In this document: positions 7,268 to 11,417 of the stretch, one piece after another
Layout: every line of letters starts with the position of its first letter
Numbering within the stretch: the first letter of the stretch is position 1
Source of the DNA: JAKQHY01 sp034429475
GTDB lineage: Bacteria > Chloroflexota > Anaerolineae > B4-G1 > SLSP01
Direction of reading: 5' to 3'
Assembly (NCBI GenBank): GCA_034429475.1
Contig: DAOUGD010000094.1
Location: forward strand, 1-11,417
DNA: 11,417 bases
Position numbers and translations under genes: made by a program
Notes under the pieces: model-generated
Database searches by the model: none
What the model was told of the DNA's origin: nothing
Seen by the model: only the letters and a program-made list of their open reading frames with translations

Positions 7268-7858
7268 TCAACGCCAACGGGGGCGGAATAGTCGGGGGCT
7301 TTGGGGGTGGTAAACCACGGTGATAGGGTCGCCGGCCTTCACCCGTTTGAAAATTCGATCAGTGACCGGGTGACAGATCGGGCCAACCCCCGGCAATGTA
7401 TAGGCCACATAGAACGTCATATCGCCGTCCGCAGCGCCTTCAAAGCAGGCAAGTAGCGGCGTTGTGACCGTGACCCCTTCCCGGTCCAGTCGCCGCGCCT
7501 CTCGAAATTTCTCGAAGGGGTTTTTCACTAGAGCGATACCCAGCAGCCCTCCGCTGCCAAGCAGGATCAGCGGCCAATAAAGCGCCGCGTTGGAAACCGA
7601 CCGTACGTAAATCGCCGCACCTATCAGCCCGGTTCCGAGCAACCCTAACACGCCCTGAACAAAAATGGCGGCGCTGGTTGACCACACCGGGGTGAGCTTG
7701 AGGTACGTGAGTTGGTGCGCCTGTTGCATGAGTGTGGATAGGCCGTTGATCTTCCGGGTTACGCGCACCACGCGCCGTATCGCCACGGTAGGGATCAAGA
7801 AGGCCATGACTGCCAGTCCGACCAGTGTCACCCAAAGCGCCCAGTGTTGAGAGTCCAT
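7268..7858 (-). CDS. DUF3592-like membrane protein
   Basis: The product is 196 residues. Two ATGs lie close together (7864 and 7858). On the minus strand AGGAG directly abuts the first but is 6 nt from the second, so 7858 is chosen. Hydrophobic segments lie at about residues 6-27, 58-84 and 90-112. A C-terminal domain at about 127-196 has the strand F-Y-V-A-Y-T, then G-D-P-I-T-V-V-Y-H-P-x-x-P, which matches the ending of DUF3592-type proteins (G-D-x-V-x-V-x-Y-x-P). No enzymatic residues are evident. Upstream sits a strong 11-nt-phased TTAACA promoter of the same design as those near the sensor-PstS operon, so expression is probably tied to the same activator, likely phosphate-responsive. The family role is unknown. 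C-terminal domain assignment is moderate; start choice is good. Confidence 0.7.
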   Translation of the reverse strand: MDSQHWALWVTLVGLAVMAFLIPTVAIRRVVRVTRKINGLSTLMQQAHQLTYLKLTPVWSTSAAIFVQGVLGLLGTGLIGAAIYVRSVSNAALYWPLILLGSGGLLGIALVKNPFEKFREARRLDREGVTVTTPLLACFEGAADGDMTFYVAYTLPGVGPICHPVTDRIFKRVKAGDPITVVYHPQSPRLFRPRWR

Positions 7859-7909
7859 TTTCATCTCCTGTTCACGCTCACAGAAAGGGACTTTGTGATC
7901 GCTGCTCGG

Positions 7910-7963
7910 ATTGTAAACGCTCCATGTTAACAGCCGATGTGCGCCATGTTAACGTTTTGTTAA
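7910..7963 (-). promoter_or_regulatory. Pho-box-like array plus -10 element for the DUF3592 gene
   Basis: Read on the minus strand, TTAACA occurs at 7963-7958, 7952-7947 and 7930-7925. A degenerate slot (CACATC, 7941-7936) holds the fourth position of an exact 11-nt ladder. After the last hexamer come 9 nt, then TACAAT (7915-7910), a near-consensus -10. The start codon is about 50 nt further on. No -35 element is needed if an OmpR-family activator binds the ladder. TTAACA at 11-nt steps is the known pattern of PhoP boxes in Firmicutes; assigning it to this organism is inference. Confidence 0.7.
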
Positions 7964-7971
7964 AGCGCCGG

Positions 7972-8811
7972 CTATTGCACCGGCACCCATCCATTTTCGG
8001 CAATGAGCTGCTGACCCTCGGCGCTCAGCGCGAAGTCAATGTAAGTCTGCGCCAGCGGCTGCGTCAACGGCCCGGTGAGAAGCAGCAGCGGGCGAGTGAG
8101 GCGATAGCTGCCGGCGCGGGCGTTGGCCTCGCTGGGCGCGACCCCATCAATGCTGAGCGCCCGGAGACCCGCTTCGAGGTTGCCAAAGCCCACATACCCG
8201 ATGGCATACGGCTCTTGCGCCACCAGCGCCGCCATATCGCCGGCCGTGATGACGGTCTGCAAAGCCGGGCCGGCCGGTTCGGCCTTGTCTAACACAATTT
8301 CGTCGAAAGCGCCGCGCGTGCCGGAGGTCTTCTCGCGGATGACAACGGTGATGGGGGCGTCGGGGCCGCCCACGTCTTGCCAGTTCGTGATGGCGCCCAG
8401 ATAGATGTCCCGAAGTTGCGCGGCGTTCAGATTGATCACCGGGTTGGCGGCGTTGACGACGATGGCTAACACATCCACAGCGATCTGGTGCGCCACAATC
8501 CCCTCCGCCTCTTCCGGTTTGAGCGCGCGCGACGCCATGCCGATATCCACCGTACCGTCATGAACGGCGCTGATCCCCACGCTGCTCCCCCCGGCAGCAA
8601 TGTCCAGCGTCACCTCCGGGTATTGTGCGTTGAAGGCCTGCCCGATTTGAGCCGCTAGCGGTTGGACGGTGGTGCTCCCGGCAAAGGTGATCCGCCCCAC
8701 CACCGGCGTCGGGGTGGGCGCGGGCGGCGTTCCACCACAGGCCGCCGCCATCCCCCACAACAGCAGACTTCCCCAAACGATCAGCCACTTTTTGACTTTG
8801 TTTCTCATCAT
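7972..8811 (-). CDS. pstS: PstS-type phosphate ABC transporter substrate-binding lipoprotein
   Basis: The product is 279 residues and exported. The signal peptide ends in the lipobox M-A-A-A-C25, followed by a short Pro/Thr linker. Phosphate-binding elements are in order: G45-S-T-T-V-Q-P (about 45-51), G74-G-S-S-V-G (74-79), D89-I-G-M-A-S-R95, and R159-E-K-T-S163-G-T-R166. R159, S163, G164 and T165 keep the spacing of the E. coli PstS phosphate ligands, and D89 fits the conserved aspartate. The first ATG (8811) follows AGGA by 4 nt and overlaps the sensor stop as ATGA, so translation is probably coupled; a second ATG at 8808 is 7 nt from AGGA and is an alternative. No pstC, pstA or pstB gene is in the window, so the protein may feed a distant transporter or act as a ligand receptor for the sensor. 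Confidence 0.9.
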   Translation of the reverse strand: MMRNKVKKWLIVWGSLLLWGMAAACGGTPPAPTPTPVVGRITFAGSTTVQPLAAQIGQAFNAQYPEVTLDIAAGGSSVGISAVHDGTVDIGMASRALKPEEAEGIVAHQIAVDVLAIVVNAANPVINLNAAQLRDIYLGAITNWQDVGGPDAPITVVIREKTSGTRGAFDEIVLDKAEPAGPALQTVITAGDMAALVAQEPYAIGYVGFGNLEAGLRALSIDGVAPSEANARAGSYRLTRPLLLLTGPLTQPLAQTYIDFALSAEGQQLIAENGWVPVQ

Positions 8812-10976
8812 CTTTTCCTTTCTGATAGCGTGACCCATTCTTCTGGTAGCGTATAGACCTCCTCCATGCGCCGCTTTTGCGCCTGGGTCAGCCGCGCATT
8901 GAGGTCGGTGAGGCGGGCATAGAGACCGGCGTTCTCCAGGGCAATGCCGACTTGCGCGGCGAAGGATTGCACCCACATGGCGTCCTCGGCGCTAAAGGCG
9001 TCGGGGACGTTGCGGGACAGGCAGACCATCCCCACGACTTTGTCATGAGACAGAATCGGTACGCCCAGCCAGGCGCGGTCGCCAGGGAGCCAGGGACGCT
9101 GTTGCCATTGCGGCGCGGCAGCGATATCTGCAATGATGAGCGGCTGGCGTTCGGCGCTGAGGCGCTGGTAAAGATCGCCCTGCACGGTCAGCCGTTTGGC
9201 TTCCAGGCGGAGTTCGTCGCTGTACCCGTATTGCGCCAGCGGCTGGAGCAACTCCCCTTCAGCCATCCACAGGGAACTACGGTCGTGGGGCAGCAGCGCT
9301 TTGAGGGCCGAGAGGGCGCGGCCCGGCAATTCGGTCAGGTTCAGACTGCCGACCAACACCCGCCCGGTCAATTCCAGGAGTTCGGCCAACCGGCGGCGTT
9401 TCTGTTCCGCCGCGTACTGTTGCGCGTTGTGCAGGCCCATCGCCACCTGGTCGGCGAGGGTGTTCAGCAGGTTGAGGGTTTCGATTGGGAAGTCATTTTC
9501 AGTCTGGCTCTGGATTTCCAAAACGCCGAACACTTCCTGACCGAAGAGCAACGGCACGGCCACTCCTGACCGGGACTGGGGCAGCCAGTCGTGCGCGAAG
9601 CGCTGTTCGGCGGTCACATCCGGGACGACGCAGGCGGTGTGCATCAGCGCCGCCGCGCCAACCAGTGTGTCGGGTTGGAGCGGGATAGTATAGCCTTGGG
9701 CATAGGGGCCGGCTTCACCGCTGACTTCGTACAGCGCCAGTTGCCGGGCGGCGGCGTCCAGTAAAAAGACGCTGACCCGGTAGTACCCCAGTTGACGGCG
9801 GATGGTCTGGGCCGCAGTTTGCAGAATCCAAACGACATCGAGGTTGGCGGAAACGTCCCGCGCCAGCTCGGCCGCCACAGCGAGTTCGTGGGTGCGGGCC
9901 GCTACGCGCGTTTCCAGATGGGTGTACGAGTCCTGTAAGTCGCTCACCATGCGATTGAAAGCATCGGCCACTAACGCGATCTCGTCGCCCTGGCCAACGT
10001 GCAGCCAGGAGTCGCTGGGCTGGATCGCAATGCGGTGCGTGAGGTCGCCGGTGGCGACCGCCGCCGCCGCGGTGGAAATCTGCTGGATCGGTTGGACCAG
10101 GATGCGCAGCAGCCGCATACTCAAGGCAATCAGCAGCGCGGTCGTGATGGCTGTGCTGAGGAGCATGACGAGAATACCGGAGGTCGCCATCTGTTGGATG
10201 TCGGTGGTGGAGTAGGTCAACAGTAAGTCTACGGGCGTCTCGCCCAGTTGAAAGGGCAGTTGGTGCTTGTACAGGGTCGCGCTGCGGCCCGGCGGCGCAT
10301 CAAACGGGAAAACTGCGCTAGTAGCGATGCGCATCAGCACCGCCGGCGCGTCAGGCAGCGCCGGGGTGGTGAACTGCAAGCCGAGTTCGGCGGACAGGCG
10401 GTAGCGGTTGAGCAGCCGCCGAATTTCCTCATGCAAGTCCAGGCCGAGAATGACGTCGCCCCGGCCCGTGGGGATTGCAGCGCGGCTGAGCAGGAGCGCC
10501 TGATCGTTGACGACGCGCACGGCGGAACTGCCCGGCGGCAATTGAGCCAGCAAGGAAGTTTCGCGGTAGAGGCTGGCGAGCAGTAGGTTGGTGCGCGCCA
10601 GGCCGTCGGCGTTGTAAATTTGCACCAGCCCCAGCTCAAACCGCTCACGAATAGCGACCGCGCGACTGTTCAGTACGGCAAGACCCGCTTCATTATTATC
10701 TTGCACCGCGCGCCCCACTTCGGGGTCATTGGCTAACAACTGCGCGGCCGCTTCCAGATTGCGCACGCGACTCTCCAACGCTTGCGTAAGTTGCCGACTG
10801 CTGGCCTCGGTCTGGCGGCGCAGCAGTTGGTTTTGCGTCAGGATCGTGCTGACGACAAAGGCGGCGCTGCTGCCCAGCAGTGAAAGCGCCATCAAGAGAG
10901 TGATCACCACCCGCAGCTTATCGCGGAGCGTGCGCAGTCGAAAAAAGTTAGTGAGTGAAAGCCATAGATTTTTCAA
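8808..10976 (-). CDS. Membrane sensor: extracellular domain, HAMP, two GAF domains, no output domain
   Basis: The product is 722 residues. A TTG start is used because the first in-frame ATG is inside the first membrane helix and an in-frame stop lies just upstream; GAGAAG sits about 5 nt before. The first membrane helix is at about 22-46, an extracytoplasmic Cache-like region at 47-264, and the second helix at 265-290. A HAMP domain follows at about 291-349 (P296, then D331-E-I-x-x-x-x-x-A-F-N-x-M), then a coiled coil to 372. GAF1 is at about 376-520 and GAF2 at about 540-690, with a short helix to 722. There is no DHp histidine box, ATPase, GGDEF/EAL, methyl-accepting or cyclase segment, and the stop overlaps pstS. 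It may pass signals through protein contacts or to a separate kinase. GAF ligands cannot be predicted. The 2.2-kb frame is intact, and the promoter at 11136-11083 belongs to it. Confidence 0.88.
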   Translation of the reverse strand: MKNLWLSLTNFFRLRTLRDKLRVVITLLMALSLLGSSAAFVVSTILTQNQLLRRQTEASSRQLTQALESRVRNLEAAAQLLANDPEVGRAVQDNNEAGLAVLNSRAVAIRERFELGLVQIYNADGLARTNLLLASLYRETSLLAQLPPGSSAVRVVNDQALLLSRAAIPTGRGDVILGLDLHEEIRRLLNRYRLSAELGLQFTTPALPDAPAVLMRIATSAVFPFDAPPGRSATLYKHQLPFQLGETPVDLLLTYSTTDIQQMATSGILVMLLSTAITTALLIALSMRLLRILVQPIQQISTAAAAVATGDLTHRIAIQPSDSWLHVGQGDEIALVADAFNRMVSDLQDSYTHLETRVAARTHELAVAAELARDVSANLDVVWILQTAAQTIRRQLGYYRVSVFLLDAAARQLALYEVSGEAGPYAQGYTIPLQPDTLVGAAALMHTACVVPDVTAEQRFAHDWLPQSRSGVAVPLLFGQEVFGVLEIQSQTENDFPIETLNLLNTLADQVAMGLHNAQQYAAEQKRRRLAELLELTGRVLVGSLNLTELPGRALSALKALLPHDRSSLWMAEGELLQPLAQYGYSDELRLEAKRLTVQGDLYQRLSAERQPLIIADIAAAPQWQQRPWLPGDRAWLGVPILSHDKVVGMVCLSRNVPDAFSAEDAMWVQSFAAQVGIALENAGLYARLTDLNARLTQAQKRRMEEVYTLPEEWVTLSERKR

Positions 10977-11082
10977 AATACTTCTCGCTATTTAATGGAA
11001 CGTGAAACGTGAAGCTTTTCCGGTGAGATCATCACGTTGCACGCCTCTGGAATGATCTGGATTTTGAAATCACGCTGCCCTC

Positions 11083-11136
11083 AGTATGCCCCACGATCAT
11101 TAAGGCGGCTTTAATCGGTTGTTAAGATATGGTTAA
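11083..11136 (-). promoter_or_regulatory. Pho-box-like array plus -10 element for the sensor-pstS operon
   Basis: On the minus strand TTAA cores start at 11136, 11125, 11114 and 11103 (TTAACC, TTAACA, TTAAAG, TTAATG), exactly 11 nt apart. Then come 9 nt (ATCGTGGGG, 11097-11089) and the -10-like CATACT (11088-11083). The leader to the TTG start is about 100 nt. In it, a perfect tandem 7-mer (plus strand ACGTGAA, 11000-11006 and 11007-11013) has no known role. Confidence 0.7.
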
Positions 11137-11187
11137 ATCCTGGCGCTAAGGCGCGGATCAGGCGTATCGGTAGCACCCTGGGGCGAT

Positions 11188-11241
11188 TTAACAGACTGTT
11201 AATATTGCGGTAAACGGACGTTAAACATCGTGGGGTATGCT
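11188..11241 (+). promoter_or_regulatory. Pho-box-like array plus -10 element for the rightward gene
   Basis: Hexamers at 11188 (TTAACA), 11199 (TTAATA), 11210 (GTAAAC) and 11221 (TTAAAC) are exactly 11 nt apart. The last is followed by the 9-nt ATCGTGGGG (11227-11235) and TATGCT (11236-11241). The GTG start at 11281 would have a leader of about 30 nt. The block is a near mirror image of the leftward promoter, including the shared spacer sequence. Confidence 0.7.
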
Positions 11242-11280
11242 GAAGACAGAATTGTTTTTAACACCAAGCGAGGTAATCCT

Positions 11281-11417
11281 GTGAATACACCGAGGATGAA
11301 CTGGATTCTGCTGGCCGGGTACGCGCTGTTGAGCCTGGGTGTCCTGGTCGCGGCGTTTGTGTCGCCGGAAGTGCGGGCGGTCGCTTACGCGCCCCTGCGC
11401 GATTGGATCGTGCCGCC
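11281..11417 (+). CDS. Start of a membrane-anchored protein, cut by window end
   Basis: Only 45 codons are visible and the frame is open to the window edge. GAGG at 11270-11273 sits 7 nt before the GTG at 11281; an in-frame ATG at 11296 is an alternative without its own good site. Residues about 7-27 form a hydrophobic signal anchor, followed by a P-L-R-D-W-I-V-P-P segment. That juxtamembrane pattern recalls, from memory, Chloroflexota substrate-binding/VWA-domain proteins, but too little is present to assign a family. The divergent position from the sensor-pstS operon and the matching activator array imply co-regulation. Confidence 0.6.
   Translation, partial: MNTPRMNWILLAGYALLSLGVLVAAFVSPEVRAVAYAPLRDWIVP

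Noticed and set aside
7124..7323. Plus-strand frame in the convergent gap
   Set aside because: No start codon with a ribosome binding site, no recognised domain, and its 3' part overlaps the end of the DUF3592-like gene.
8812..8976. Upstream extension of pstS beyond 8811
   Set aside because: It would place over 50 residues before the signal peptide and overlap the sensor extensively; the ATGA start with AGGA fits better.
8808..9000. Histidine kinase domain at the end of the sensor
   Set aside because: No H-box, N-box or G-box can be seen after GAF2; the last 30 or so residues are a charged helix before the stop.
8877..9569. Rightward frames opposite the sensor gene
   Set aside because: They are shadow frames of the GAF-domain coding sequence without a recognisable product.
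11258..11263. Additional TTAACA near the rightward start
   Set aside because: It is 37 nt from the last array slot, so out of the 11-nt phase, and lies downstream of the predicted -10; treated as chance.

Overview
The window looks like a piece of a Chloroflexota genome, probably Anaerolineae or a relative. This is an inference from protein style, not from a marker gene. Three proteins have lipoprotein signals (lipobox cysteine). In the two left-hand ones the signal is followed by a long Pro/Thr/Ala linker, in the third by a short Pro/Thr stretch. There are also TolB-type and FG-GAP propeller repeats, a HAMP-GAF-GAF sensor and moderately high GC. No rRNA, tRNA, CRISPR array or insertion sequence was seen.

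Layout. Positions 1-435 hold no convincing gene, only hairpins at the extreme left and a possible promoter. Rightward genes then fill 436-6919. They are a surface lipoprotein built of two beta-propellers (436-2577), a CPBP-family intramembrane protease (2817-3857), a small unknown multi-pass membrane protein (3916-4380), the truncated start of a GNAT acetyltransferase (4445-4582), a zinc HExxH peptidase (4566-5375), a GyrI-like ligand-binding domain fused to a cysteine-rich domain (5384-6439), and a lipoprotein gene broken by apparent homopolymer indels (6474-6919). From 2817 onward the spacing is tight enough for one transcription unit. Positions 6920-7267 separate this convergent block from the right-hand half.

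The right half looks like phosphate-starvation biology. A leftward two-gene operon encodes a membrane HAMP-GAF-GAF sensor with no recognisable output domain (8808-10976). It is coupled by a 4-nt ATGA overlap to a PstS-type phosphate-binding lipoprotein (7972-8811). Further left is a DUF3592-like membrane protein (7268-7858). Diverging to the right at 11281 is the start of a membrane-anchored protein that runs off the window.

The main discovery is regulatory. Three promoters (11136-11083 leftward, 11188-11241 rightward, 7963-7910 leftward) share one architecture: four slots of a TTAACA-like hexamer at exactly 11-nt steps, then exactly 9 nt, then a -10 hexamer (CATACT, TATGCT, TACAAT). The first two are near mirror images over about 30 nt. 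This is the geometry expected for a PhoB/PhoP-family (OmpR-type winged-helix) activator replacing a -35 element. Together with the PstS gene it suggests a local Pho-type regulon that includes the orphan sensor and the DUF3592 protein.
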